A stretch of DNA of 64,000 nucleotides from Thermococcus sp. LS1 (GTDB lineage: Archaea > Methanobacteriota_B > Thermococci > Thermococcales > Thermococcaceae), in the NCBI RefSeq assembly GCF_012027395.1, contig NZ_SNUJ01000001.1, positions 744,001 to 808,000 on the forward strand, read 5' to 3'. Under the pieces are notes generated by a model. The model worked only from the letters and a program-made list of their open reading frames with translations, was not told the DNA's origin and did no database searches. The translations under genes were made by a program, and so were the position numbers. How positions within the stretch are numbered: position 1 is the stretch's first letter; each line of letters begins with the position of its first letter. Below, one piece after another: positions 54,626-62,535 of the stretch.

Positions 54626-55001
54626 GGGTATGGAAAGGATCTGGCTCATGAAGGCAAGAGGAATGAGAGAAGTTGAAATAGCTGAGACTCTTGGGATTTC
54701 GAGACAGGCCGTCAACAAAGCTTTGCGGGACGCCAGGATGAAACTTTTTGAGGCCTTTTTTGGTTTGGCTGAAATCTTCTCCTGGGATGTGGTTAGAGTT
54801 AACGCGGAGAAGGGGTTCATGGTTGCAAGGGGAAGGTGCGGAAGCTCTTCGGTGAGGGTCTATGCCTTCTACCTTCCGGGAAAAGGGATAAGGGCCTTCT
54901 TCAACGGGGAGTTCCCGGACTATATACTCGAGCACGCCGTCGATATAGGCCTCATTAGGAGACCGGAAAAAGAGGAGCTTGTTAGGGCGCTGGAGGGCTA
55001 A
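54609..55001 (+). CDS. Helix-turn-helix DNA-binding protein
   Basis: 130 residues: N-terminal sigma-region-4-like HTH (LPEGMERIWLMKARGMREVEIAETLGIS... QAVNKALRDA), then a C-terminal domain with an unusual beta pattern (DVVRVNAEKGFMVARGRCGSSS...FYLPGKGIRAFFNGEFPDY) that may be a sensor. Overlaps the third membrane protein gene, so it is in that operon and is a candidate regulator of it. Family not certain. Confidence 0.8.
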   Translation: MLRLPEGMERIWLMKARGMREVEIAETLGISRQAVNKALRDARMKLFEAFFGLAEIFSWDVVRVNAEKGFMVARGRCGSSSVRVYAFYLPGKGIRAFFNGEFPDYILEHAVDIGLIRRPEKEELVRALEG

Positions 55002-55723
55002 TAGTAGCCCTCCTCGTAGGCGCTAACGAGAGCCTTGAAGACCCCGTAGGCAAGAATCGTTAAGCAGAGAAAGGTCAGGAGCAGGCCGCCAAGGACTCCG
55101 ACGTTGAAGGCAGCTCCGAGGGCTAGGATGAGGAGCATCAGCGAAGCGACGCTCATCGAAAAGGCAAAACCTCTCGCCATCTTCCCCTTAAAGCTGGGAG
55201 CTAGCTGGAAGACGAGGGGACGGGAGGCGAAGGCAGTGAGAGCCATGAAGACCGCGATGAGAATGGAGAAGAAGGCAACGCTTCCCTCCGGCAGCCTCGG
55301 CGAGAGGGCAAGGACACCCAAGAGGCAGATGGCCTGAAAGGCGAGATGCCTTCTAACGTCCGGCGGCTTTATCTCCCTTCCCTTTCCCTCAGGAGCCTCT
55401 ACCGAAAGCTCCTCAAGCTCGTACTCCCTCTTTGCCACGAGGTAAGCGATTGCAACCGAGGAGAGCAGCCCGACGAGCAGGAGCCCCCACAGATAGAACA
55501 TCGGCAGGAAGAAGCCCGCGATAATCAGCAGGGTGCCTGTTGCGATGATCAGTCCGCCTGAAACGCGGTTGGCCTTTCTCCTCGCCCGCTCGGAGAGGTA
55601 GGTGTAGCCGATGCGAAAGCCGATTCCGGGCTCGTCTTTGGCCGTGAAGGTTAATGCCCCCATAATTATGAGGAAAGCGCCCATGAAGAGCGCGTAGAGA
55701 ACCCTGAGGAGCTCAGCCCACAT
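54998..55723 (-). CDS. SdpI-like membrane protein
   Basis: 241 residues, about seven helices. Residues 32-50 GIGFRIGYTYLSERARRKAN are the conserved SdpI motif (GFR-x-G-Y-T-x-x-x-x-x-x-W/R-x-x-A-N). In Bacillus SdpI gives immunity to the peptide toxin SdpC and signals its presence. Overlaps the preceding DUF1648 gene by 11 bases. Function here is inferred. Confidence 0.8.
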   Translation of the reverse strand: MWAELLRVLYALFMGAFLIIMGALTFTAKDEPGIGFRIGYTYLSERARRKANRVSGGLIIATGTLLIIAGFFLPMFYLWGLLLVGLLSSVAIAYLVAKREYELEELSVEAPEGKGREIKPPDVRRHLAFQAICLLGVLALSPRLPEGSVAFFSILIAVFMALTAFASRPLVFQLAPSFKGKMARGFAFSMSVASLMLLILALGAAFNVGVLGGLLLTFLCLTILAYGVFKALVSAYEEGYY

Positions 55724-56501
55724 AGCCCCTCGCCCTCAGGAACCTGTATATCATAATGCCCGTGACAGCCAAAATGAGCCAGGCGGAGTAGCTTATCCAT
55801 TCCCCAGCCAGGAGACCCGCGTTGTATAGGAGTGTCGCGGTGAGGACCACAATGAGCAGGATGCTGAAGACCGTCATGAACTCGGCGAAGGCCCTCCAGC
55901 CTTTCTCGCTGAACTTAAGCTGTGGTGCAAAACCCGGCTCCCTGAGGAGAAGGGTCATCGTGATTGGGAGGACTTGGGCAATCAGGGGGAGGATAATTGC
56001 TCCCACGTCTTTAGATGCGAAGTTGTCCGGTTCTCCGCTCGCGTTGAAGTGGATGGCTACCTTTTCCGGCAACTTGTCCCAGAGGAGAATCGTTAGTACG
56101 AGATAGAAAACCACTGCTGAGAGCTGAACGATTATGTAGGGTCTGACGTTGACATTTATGGGCTCAGTTGGTCTTTCCGGGGCATTATCAGAGAGATCCT
56201 CAATCTCGTAGGCTTTCTTTGCAATTAAAGTGCCAAGAAAAAGGAGCAGGAGGATGCCGGCTATCATGACAAGGACGAATACGTTGAGGGAAACGTCCGC
56301 GATGGCCAGGACGAGGAGGAAGAGCGATAATGCCATCATGAATATTCCAGCGAAGGTATTTGCCTTCCTCCATGCCTCGTCGGACTGATAGGTGTAGCCT
56401 ATCCTGAAGCCTATGAAGTACTGCCTTTTGTTTCTGAAGGCGAGGGTCAAGAGACCAGCAACGAAGAGCGTCATAACGATGTATAGTTCTACCCACTCCA
56501 T
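55713..56501 (-). CDS. DUF1648/SdpI-like membrane protein
   Basis: 262 residues. Starts with the SdpI motif (IGFRIGYTYQSDEAWRKAN at about 31-49), then helices, and the DUF1648 motif LPEKVAIHFNASGEPDNFASK at about 145-165, followed by more helices. It contains both parts of the SdpI architecture; its neighbour lacks the DUF1648 motif, so they are unequal paralogues. Ribosome site GGAGGGA. Overlaps the PadR gene end. Confidence 0.83.
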   Translation of the reverse strand: MEWVELYIVMTLFVAGLLTLAFRNKRQYFIGFRIGYTYQSDEAWRKANTFAGIFMMALSLFLLVLAIADVSLNVFVLVMIAGILLLLFLGTLIAKKAYEIEDLSDNAPERPTEPINVNVRPYIIVQLSAVVFYLVLTILLWDKLPEKVAIHFNASGEPDNFASKDVGAIILPLIAQVLPITMTLLLREPGFAPQLKFSEKGWRAFAEFMTVFSILLIVVLTATLLYNAGLLAGEWISYSAWLILAVTGIMIYRFLRARGYVG

Positions 56502-56857
56502 TCAAATCCCTCCACACGCTCAAGAATTGCACGTATCTCCTTTATTTCACCCCTCAGCTCGGTTAGAACTTCCCTTCCAAGATCCGTAAGTCTGTAATAC
56601 TTCCTCGGCCTTCCGCCGACCTCGGCCCAGAAGTCCTCAACGAGCCCGTACTTCTTCAGGCTCTTGAGGAGGTCGTAGAGAGTTCCCTCGCTCGGAACAA
56701 GCCTTCCACTGCTCAGCTTCTCAAGCTCCTTCCTTATCACATATCCGTGCATCTCTCCTCTCTTTTCTAAGAGAGAAAGGACTAAATAGGAGTAAAGACC
56801 GGAGCGTAGGTCCTTGAGAAGCTTTTTGAGTGCCCTCTCCTTTTTGTTACCAAGCAA
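56489..56857 (-). CDS. PadR-family transcription regulator
   Basis: 122 residues: KKLLKDLRSGLYSYLVLSLL, GEMHGYVIRKELEKL, PSEGTLYDLLKSLKKYGLVE and GGRPRKYYRLTDLGREVLTE are classic PadR winged-helix elements, with a C-terminal dimer helix. TTG start after GGTGA...GTGAT. Together with two SdpI-like genes downstream it forms a regulator-membrane protein module, as in SdpR-SdpI. Confidence 0.88.
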   Translation of the reverse strand: MLGNKKERALKKLLKDLRSGLYSYLVLSLLEKRGEMHGYVIRKELEKLSSGRLVPSEGTLYDLLKSLKKYGLVEDFWAEVGGRPRKYYRLTDLGREVLTELRGEIKEIRAILERVEGFEWSG

Positions 56858-56862
56858 TCACT

Positions 56863-57567
56863 TCACCATATTACTTTTTCTTCCTCAGGCTTCTCGACCT
56901 TCACCCTGGGGATTATGTAGTACATGAGCGCGAGCGCTATTACGGCAAAGATTGCCTCAGTGGCGTACATAAATGTCTCGCTCCCTGTCAGCTGGTAGTA
57001 GGCTGCCATTGAATCAACAATCGTATGCAGACCGACGATTGCGATCAGTCCCTTCTTTCCGAAGCCTTCTCTGTATGCGTAGGCGAGGAAGACCGTTGTT
57101 CCCACATGGAAGAGCACGGCAAAGTAGCGCTCGACCAGCGAGAGGAGGGCCGTGCTGACTGGAACGTCCAGTGGGGTCTCGCTCGCTATCGCGGCAACGG
57201 CGGCGATTATTCCCACAAAGAAAGCTTCGGTAACGCCGAATCCAAGTCCCACGAAGAGAGCAGTCCTTAGGTTCTTCCCTTTAACTAGAAGATATTTGGT
57301 GCCCTCCTGGACGAGGCCGGCAACAAAGCCCAGCCACAGCGAGGCCGCTATGGTAAAGGCTGCTCCCTTGGCTACCACGTCAGCGTTCGAACGTATTCCC
57401 AGCGCCAGTAGAGGCAACTGCTGGATTGGGTTCTGAACGATTATCGCAATGAAGAATATTGCCAGCCCGAATACAAACTCTGACCACTTCGTCCTTTTGA
57501 AGCCCAGAAAGTATATCGTGGCCCAAGCGAGCAAACCTCCCAGTATCGGGAACGGGAGGAGGTACAT
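56863..57567 (-). CDS. YhfC/CPBP-like intramembrane protease
   Basis: 234 residues with about seven helices. Motifs GLVQEGTKYLLVKG, GFGVTEAFFVG (Glu pair), YFAVLFHVGTTVF and VGLHTIVDSMA (His) are arranged as in the YhfC/ABI-type membrane metalloproteases. Abi/CPBP proteins are often tied to bacteriocin self-immunity. ATG 57567 follows GGAGTGAT. Overlap-free, five bases before PadR. Confidence 0.8.
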   Translation of the reverse strand: MYLLPFPILGGLLAWATIYFLGFKRTKWSEFVFGLAIFFIAIIVQNPIQQLPLLALGIRSNADVVAKGAAFTIAASLWLGFVAGLVQEGTKYLLVKGKNLRTALFVGLGFGVTEAFFVGIIAAVAAIASETPLDVPVSTALLSLVERYFAVLFHVGTTVFLAYAYREGFGKKGLIAIVGLHTIVDSMAAYYQLTGSETFMYATEAIFAVIALALMYYIIPRVKVEKPEEEKVIW

Positions 57568-57572
57568 AGCCA

Positions 57573-57902
57573 TCACTCCTTTTCCACGACCACCGCAGTA
57601 CCGTAGGCGTAAACCTCAGCAACGCTAGAACCGACGTTCGCAGTCGCGAAGCGGACGTTTACAACGGCGTTTGCTCCGAGCTCCTTGGCGTGGAGTATCA
57701 TCCTTTTCAGAGCCTCCTCCCGGGCCTCGGCCATCATCTGAGTATACTCTTTCACTTCACCACCTTTTATGTTCCTGAAAACGGCCATTATGTCCTTTCC
57801 CAGGTGAGTGGCCTTCACGATGCCACCGCGGGCTATTCCCTTGACTTCCACTATCCGGTACCCGGGCACGCTCTCAGTTGTAACCACAATGATGTCCTCC
57901 AT
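57573..57902 (-). CDS. YbjQ/UPF0145-family protein
   Basis: 109 residues: VVTTESVPGYRIVEVKGIARGGIVKATHLGKDIMA, GGEVKEYTQMMAEAREEALKRM and LGANAVVNVRFATA are the hallmarks of UPF0145 (heavy-metal-binding-like fold, pentameric). Function unknown; cytoplasmic. ATG 57902 follows GGAGGTGAAC. First gene of the YbjQ-YhfC-PadR-SdpI operon. Confidence 0.9.
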   Translation of the reverse strand: MEDIIVVTTESVPGYRIVEVKGIARGGIVKATHLGKDIMAVFRNIKGGEVKEYTQMMAEAREEALKRMILHAKELGANAVVNVRFATANVGSSVAEVYAYGTAVVVEKE

Positions 57903-57916
57903 AACGTTCACCTCCA

Positions 57917-57937
57917 ATACCTCGGACTTCGAGGTAT
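57917..57937. promoter_or_regulatory. 21-bp palindrome at the promoter of the YbjQ-PadR-SdpI operon
   Basis: ATACCTCG-GACTT-CGAGGTAT: two perfect 8-base arms around five bases. It lies 20 bases downstream of the minus-strand TATA box ACTTTTTATATT (about 57960-57949) and 15 bases before the first start, so it sits at the transcription start. Position and form suit an autorepressor such as the PadR encoded in the same operon. Confidence 0.7.
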
Positions 57938-58054
57938 GTTGGGGGGGTGGAAATATAAAAAGTTTTTTTATTGTAGAAACTACTGCTCCCTAAATTTTGA
58001 GTTATTTACAGAGTTGGGATTAACCCGTGAAGTGTTGTTAAAATAGAAAAGAAC

Positions 58055-58642
58055 TCAGCTGACCGAGTGATAGTAGATCACATAGGTATCCGAATCATCG
58101 TAGACCTCTTGGGGTGCAACGCCATACGCGTAGGTCCAGCTCCAGCCTGGATTGGCATCAATGTCTGGTCCACCGGCGGCTATGTAGGATGCCCAAACGA
58201 GCTCGGAGCAGTAGTAGCTATCGCCATAGACCTGCTTGGTGTACCAAGCGTAGTCATAAGGCTTGCCGAGCTGATAATATGCAAAGTACACGGCGTTCAG
58301 TCTTACATAATCGTTGGTGTTGACTCTAAGGACGGCAACCGTATCGTACCTGCTGAGGAACTCGCTTAGGGGAGTGAGAATGACACCATCGAAGGTAGCC
58401 TCAATGACTATCCATTCCCCAATTGAAGTGTCGTAGTATGCTATCATTCCTGTGTGGGTCCAGTATCCGGGGATTACTAAGTCGGTTGTTGGGTTGTGGC
58501 CTATAACTATGTCCCCTGCAATGAGGCCTGTTGGATATGGGTGGTAGTAGCTGTCTTCTTCGGTGCTGCTTGTTGCAGTTACCGGGGTGGCAAGTACTAC
58601 CACCAGCATGATACTCACGATAAGGTATTTTAATGTCTTCAT
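58055..58642 (-). CDS. Secreted permuted NlpC/P60-like (YiiX-type) protein
   Basis: 195 residues with a signal peptide (MKTLKYLIVSIMLVVVLATPVTA). The mature part has the permuted papain-like order: GLIAGDIVIGHN, WTHTGMIAYYD (His), EWIVIEATFDGV (acid) and SYYCSELVWASYIAAGG (Cys nucleophile). Such enzymes cut amide or ester bonds in cell-wall or lipid substrates. Archaea of this order lack murein, so the target is unclear. ATG 58642 follows GGGGTGC. Confidence 0.82.
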   Translation of the reverse strand: MKTLKYLIVSIMLVVVLATPVTATSSTEEDSYYHPYPTGLIAGDIVIGHNPTTDLVIPGYWTHTGMIAYYDTSIGEWIVIEATFDGVILTPLSEFLSRYDTVAVLRVNTNDYVRLNAVYFAYYQLGKPYDYAWYTKQVYGDSYYCSELVWASYIAAGGPDIDANPGWSWTYAYGVAPQEVYDDSDTYVIYYHSVS

Positions 58643-58870
58643 TTGAGCACCCCCGTCCATTGATAGTCACCAAAGTATTTTGGCAATCTTTTATAAGTTT
58701 TTTCCAATATTTTGAATAACATACGCGTTAAGTTATATTATTCCTTTATGTTGGAGAAACTATAATGCGCTGTCTATTTACTTTCGCCAATAACGTCTGC
58801 CTCAAATGGGCTTGTGGTGTTCTCTTGTCTCAACGCAACAGTTTTAATAAGACGGTCCAAATTTCCTGCC

Positions 58871-59914
58871 ATGAAGAGTGTTCATGATATACCTGTTTCG
58901 AGCGTTTTGTCGGTGCTTCATAATATTCGGGCTACACGCGTCCTCATCCAAACTCCCGAGGGACTGAAAAGAGAGGCTCAGAATCTCGCTGATTTCCTTG
59001 AGGAAAACGGGATAGAGGCGATAATAAGCGGCGACATCAACTACGGAGCCTGTGACCCGGCTGACAGAGAAGCGAAAGCCCTTGGTTGTGATGCCCTGAT
59101 TCACCTCGGCCACAGCTACATGAAGCTTAACCTTGAGGTTCCCACCATCTTTGTTCCAGCCTTTGCCAAAGTTGACGTTCTTCCTGCGCTGGAGAAGAAT
59201 CTGGACGAAATTAAAAAGCTCGGGAGGAAGATAGCGCTCGTTACAACCGCCCAGCATATACACCAGCTGGAAAGGGCCAAGGAGTTCCTTGAAAATGCCG
59301 GCTTTGAAGTCCTTATAGGTGCGGGCGACGGAAGGGTAAGCTGGTGCGGCCAGGTTCTCGGCTGCACATTCACCGCCGCCAAAGTTGACGCCGATGGAGT
59401 GCTTTTCATTGGGGCAGGGTATTTCCATCCGATAGGAGTTGCCTTAGCGACGAAGAAGCCCACTCTGGCAGTAAACCCCTACAGCGGCGACGCGATATGG
59501 ATGGAGAAAGAGGCTGAGCGGATTATTCGGAAGAGGTGGGCCCAGATAGCGAAAGCCTATGATGCCAAAAAGTTCGGTGTCGTTGTAAGCACCAAGAAAG
59601 GCCAGCTTCGCTTGGCTGAAGCCAAAAAGATTGTGGAACTCCTGCGTAGGCATGGCAAATACGCCAGGCTAATAGCTATGAACCACATAAGCTACTCTGC
59701 GCTGGAGGGCTTTGACTTCGATGCCTATGTGGTTGTTGCCTGCCCCAGGGTGCCCATAGACGACGCTGAAAACTGGAGAAAGCCAGTTCTAACGCCCCCT
59801 GAGGTTGAGATTCTCTTGGGCCTTCGCGAGGACTACGAATTCGATGAAATCCTTGGCGGGAAGCGCGAGAAGGACGAGCCGTTCGGCATAGCCCTCCACG
59901 GGGTGAGAGGGTGA
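58871..59914 (+). CDS. dph2: Diphthamide synthase radical enzyme Dph2
   Basis: Transfers the 3-amino-3-carboxypropyl group from SAM to His of elongation factor 2. 347 residues: three cysteines hold the Fe-S cluster in separate domains (INYGACDPADREA at Cys61, WCGQVLGC, VVACPRVPID), the non-classical radical SAM layout of archaeal Dph2. The frame is open further upstream, but TATA TTTTAATAAG at 58840-58849 predicts a start near 58866, so MKSVHD at 58871 is chosen; the message would be almost leaderless. Confidence 0.94.
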   Translation: MKSVHDIPVSSVLSVLHNIRATRVLIQTPEGLKREAQNLADFLEENGIEAIISGDINYGACDPADREAKALGCDALIHLGHSYMKLNLEVPTIFVPAFAKVDVLPALEKNLDEIKKLGRKIALVTTAQHIHQLERAKEFLENAGFEVLIGAGDGRVSWCGQVLGCTFTAAKVDADGVLFIGAGYFHPIGVALATKKPTLAVNPYSGDAIWMEKEAERIIRKRWAQIAKAYDAKKFGVVVSTKKGQLRLAEAKKIVELLRRHGKYARLIAMNHISYSALEGFDFDAYVVVACPRVPIDDAENWRKPVLTPPEVEILLGLREDYEFDEILGGKREKDEPFGIALHGVRG

Positions 59915-60522
59915 AAAAGAAGCACCTTGCGATGATACTTTCAAAGCTGAAGGGTTTCCCCGAGCCGAAGCCCGAACTTGAGCAGTACAGGACACCTGGC
60001 GACGTCGCGGCGGAACTGCTTTGGCTGGCCCACTCTGTCGGAGACATTGGGGGAAAGGTTATAGCGGATTTAGGTGCCGGGACTGGAGTTCTGAGTGTTG
60101 GTGCGTGCCTGATGGGGGCTGAAAGGGTCTATGCCGTTGAAATAGATGAAGAGGCTTTAGGGCTCGCCAGGAAAAACGTTGAATCTCTCGGTCTCGAGGA
60201 CTGCGTTGAGTTTGTGAACTCTGACGTCTTGGATTTCTCTGCTCGGGTTGATACCGTGATAATGAACCCTCCCTTTGGCAGTCAGGTGAAGCATGCCGAC
60301 AGACCCTTTCTTATGAAGGCCTTTGGGATAAGTGACGTCGTTTATTCCATTCACCTCGCGAAGCCCGAAGTGAGGAGGTTCATCGAAGCGTTCGTTAGAG
60401 ATGCTGGTTTTTCAATAACTCATAGAATAACCCTTCCCTTTGAGATTCCTGCCCAATTCTTCTTCCATAGGAAGAAACTGGAGAGGATTTTGGTAGATAT
60501 TTACAGGTTTGAAAGAACCTGA
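59911..60522 (+). CDS. COG2263-type nucleic acid methyltransferase
   Basis: 203 residues: YRTPGDVAAELLWLA, IADLGAGTGVLSVGACLMGA, VEIDEEALGLARKNV and IMNPPFGSQVKHADRPFL. The NPPF motif and the KHADRPF block resemble METTL5-type rRNA m6A methyltransferases. GTG start overlaps the dph2 stop, so it is cotranslated with dph2. Confidence 0.9.
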   Translation: MKKKHLAMILSKLKGFPEPKPELEQYRTPGDVAAELLWLAHSVGDIGGKVIADLGAGTGVLSVGACLMGAERVYAVEIDEEALGLARKNVESLGLEDCVEFVNSDVLDFSARVDTVIMNPPFGSQVKHADRPFLMKAFGISDVVYSIHLAKPEVRRFIEAFVRDAGFSITHRITLPFEIPAQFFFHRKKLERILVDIYRFERT

Positions 60523-60599
60523 AACACTGGTGAGCGAAAAAAATATATTGGATAACCTCCAACTAATGGCAGTTGCTATAATCGGTAATGGTGGCTGTA

Positions 60600-61559
60600 A
60601 TGACTGGGGTTTCCGTTGATAAAATTAGAGAGTTAATACTTTCTTGGCAGATGAGGGATGCAGTAAAGCTATCCCGAGATAGTGAAGAGGTTCTCTTGGC
60701 TCTCATTGAACTCATCAGCGAGGAAGACAGGATCACAAAGATACGAGCTCTTTCTGCTCTGGGAGAGGTTCTCAAAGGGGCCGACAAAAAGACAAAGTCC
60801 TTAATACTGGGGAATGGCTTCGATGCAATAGTCGGAACCCTCCGGGAAGGGGATGAGCGGCTGAAAGTGAGAGCTCTTAGGGTTTTAAAACGTCTGCTTG
60901 AAGGAAATCCCCTAACGAAAAATCAGCTGGCTAAGCTAGTGGATGCGCTTGCTTCGCTAGTTTCTGATAACGACGGTCTTGCATGGCTTGAGGCGGTGGA
61001 GCTCACGGGAAATATTTCCACGACATATTCCATTGATGGAGTGCTGTCTAGGATTGATCCTCTTCTCACTTCACCCAATCTTCGTGAAAAGGCTCTGGGT
61101 ATTCGGTTGCTCCTGGCCTTAGGAGGGCCCTCAGAGGAGAACTGGGGTTCCATCGTTAGCGGAATCGCTGAACTCCTGAGGAGCAAGGACCCTCTTCTCG
61201 TGGAGGTCGGTCTTGATTCTGCGGCTGATATGCTAAATCTTCCCATTGCTCTTCCTATGGAAAGGATCATCGAGAATATTCTTCCTGCCCTCAAGGAGTT
61301 CACAAAGAGTGCGGATACTTTAGTCCTGCGCGCAAAAGCCAGAGAAGTCATAGGGCTCTTGGAAGGTGCACTCTACAATTACTACCGCTCTAGGCCCATT
61401 GAGGCACGGAACGCCGTTAGGAAGTTCCTTAGTGCAGGATTTGTTGACGAGGCTATGATGCTTTCCTTGGTCGTGGGGGACTCTTCGCTACTGCTCGGGA
61501 CGAGCAGTGGTATGGGATCATTCAGCGTGCCGGGACAGAGATTTGATGAGATGCCGTAG
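60600..61559 (+). CDS. HEAT-repeat protein 1
   Basis: 319 residues made of helical pairs: KIRELILSWQMRDAVKL, KIRALSALGEVLKGADKKTK, KVRALRVLKRLLEGNPL and others. No enzyme motif. Cytoplasmic, likely a protein-binding scaffold. ATG 60600 follows GGTGG; ATG 60588 is a possible earlier start. TATA AAATATATTG at about 60541. Paralogue of the next gene. Confidence 0.8.
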   Translation: MTGVSVDKIRELILSWQMRDAVKLSRDSEEVLLALIELISEEDRITKIRALSALGEVLKGADKKTKSLILGNGFDAIVGTLREGDERLKVRALRVLKRLLEGNPLTKNQLAKLVDALASLVSDNDGLAWLEAVELTGNISTTYSIDGVLSRIDPLLTSPNLREKALGIRLLLALGGPSEENWGSIVSGIAELLRSKDPLLVEVGLDSAADMLNLPIALPMERIIENILPALKEFTKSADTLVLRAKAREVIGLLEGALYNYYRSRPIEARNAVRKFLSAGFVDEAMMLSLVVGDSSLLLGTSSGMGSFSVPGQRFDEMP

Positions 61560-61680
61560 TCCAGGATAGGTCGTAACTTCTGTTTGTATTATCTTACGGA
61601 TCAGTTAAATGAACCTTGAAGTTACTTTGGAATTCGGAAAGCGAAATCAATATATGTACAGATTCAAACTCTATAATATA

Positions 61681-62526
61681 ATGCCCGCGAATAACCCCAT
61701 ATCAAAGACTGAGCTTAGGGAGTTAGTGCTTTCGTGGCAGATATTGGACGCAGTTAGTCTAGCCTTAGAGGATAAGCGGGCACTTTTTCTGATTCTGGAG
61801 CTTGCAGGAGAAGATGATGAAACCACACGCCTTAGAGCTTTCGTAGCTTTAGGTGAGATTCTCAAAAGGGCCGACAGTGATCTTAGGATGATGGTTCTGG
61901 AGGGGCACTTGGATGTGTTTACCGATGCACTATCCCTGAAGAACGAAAAGGTCACTATCAAGGCCCTTCGTGCCCTGGGATATCTGGTTGAGGGCATCCC
62001 CCTGGAATCAAAAGCGTTTCTGAAGGCGGCGAAAGCTCTGGTTAGCTTGTTAGGAAGCTCGGACGATGTGATGAAGATAGAAGCCATTGATGTTCTTTCA
62101 AAGCTGCGGCCTCTGGAAGATTCGAAATTGGTGAGGGCCTACATAAACGAACTTGTGGCTTCCCCCAATCCATACACAAAGGTGACAGGGTTTTATCTGT
62201 TCCTTAACGTGCTGAATTCGTCCGCTGATAGCGGCTCTTTGACACGCATACTCGATGAAATTCCTCCTCTCCTCCAGAACGACAACGAGTTTATCGTTGA
62301 ACTGACTCTAGATGTACTTGAAAAAGCTCTGAGTTTTCCTCTTCCAGAAGACGTAAAGACAGAACTCTTGGAGATTTCCCGGGTTGTGAATGGTTTGGTT
62401 TACCGGGAAGGGGCACCCGTGATACGATTGAAGGCCAAAAGGGTTTCCAATCTCATTGATTCCATTGTTTCTGTCCAACCCCAGCTGTTCGCAGACTTTA
62501 AAACCCCAACCGGGAACACCCAATGA
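61681..62526 (+). CDS. HEAT-repeat protein 2
   Basis: 281 residues, paralogous to the gene before: ELRELVLSWQILDAVSLAL, RLRAFVALGEILKRADSDLR, TIKALRALGYLVEGIPLESK. The N-terminal ten residues and spacing match copy 1. The frame is open from 61609, but the TATA box ATCAATATATG at about 61647-61657 puts transcription start near 61680, so ATG 61681 would give a leaderless message. Directly before the methyltransferase gene. Confidence 0.8.
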   Translation: MPANNPISKTELRELVLSWQILDAVSLALEDKRALFLILELAGEDDETTRLRAFVALGEILKRADSDLRMMVLEGHLDVFTDALSLKNEKVTIKALRALGYLVEGIPLESKAFLKAAKALVSLLGSSDDVMKIEAIDVLSKLRPLEDSKLVRAYINELVASPNPYTKVTGFYLFLNVLNSSADSGSLTRILDEIPPLLQNDNEFIVELTLDVLEKALSFPLPEDVKTELLEISRVVNGLVYREGAPVIRLKAKRVSNLIDSIVSVQPQLFADFKTPTGNTQ

Positions 62527-62535
62527 GGGGTTGAA

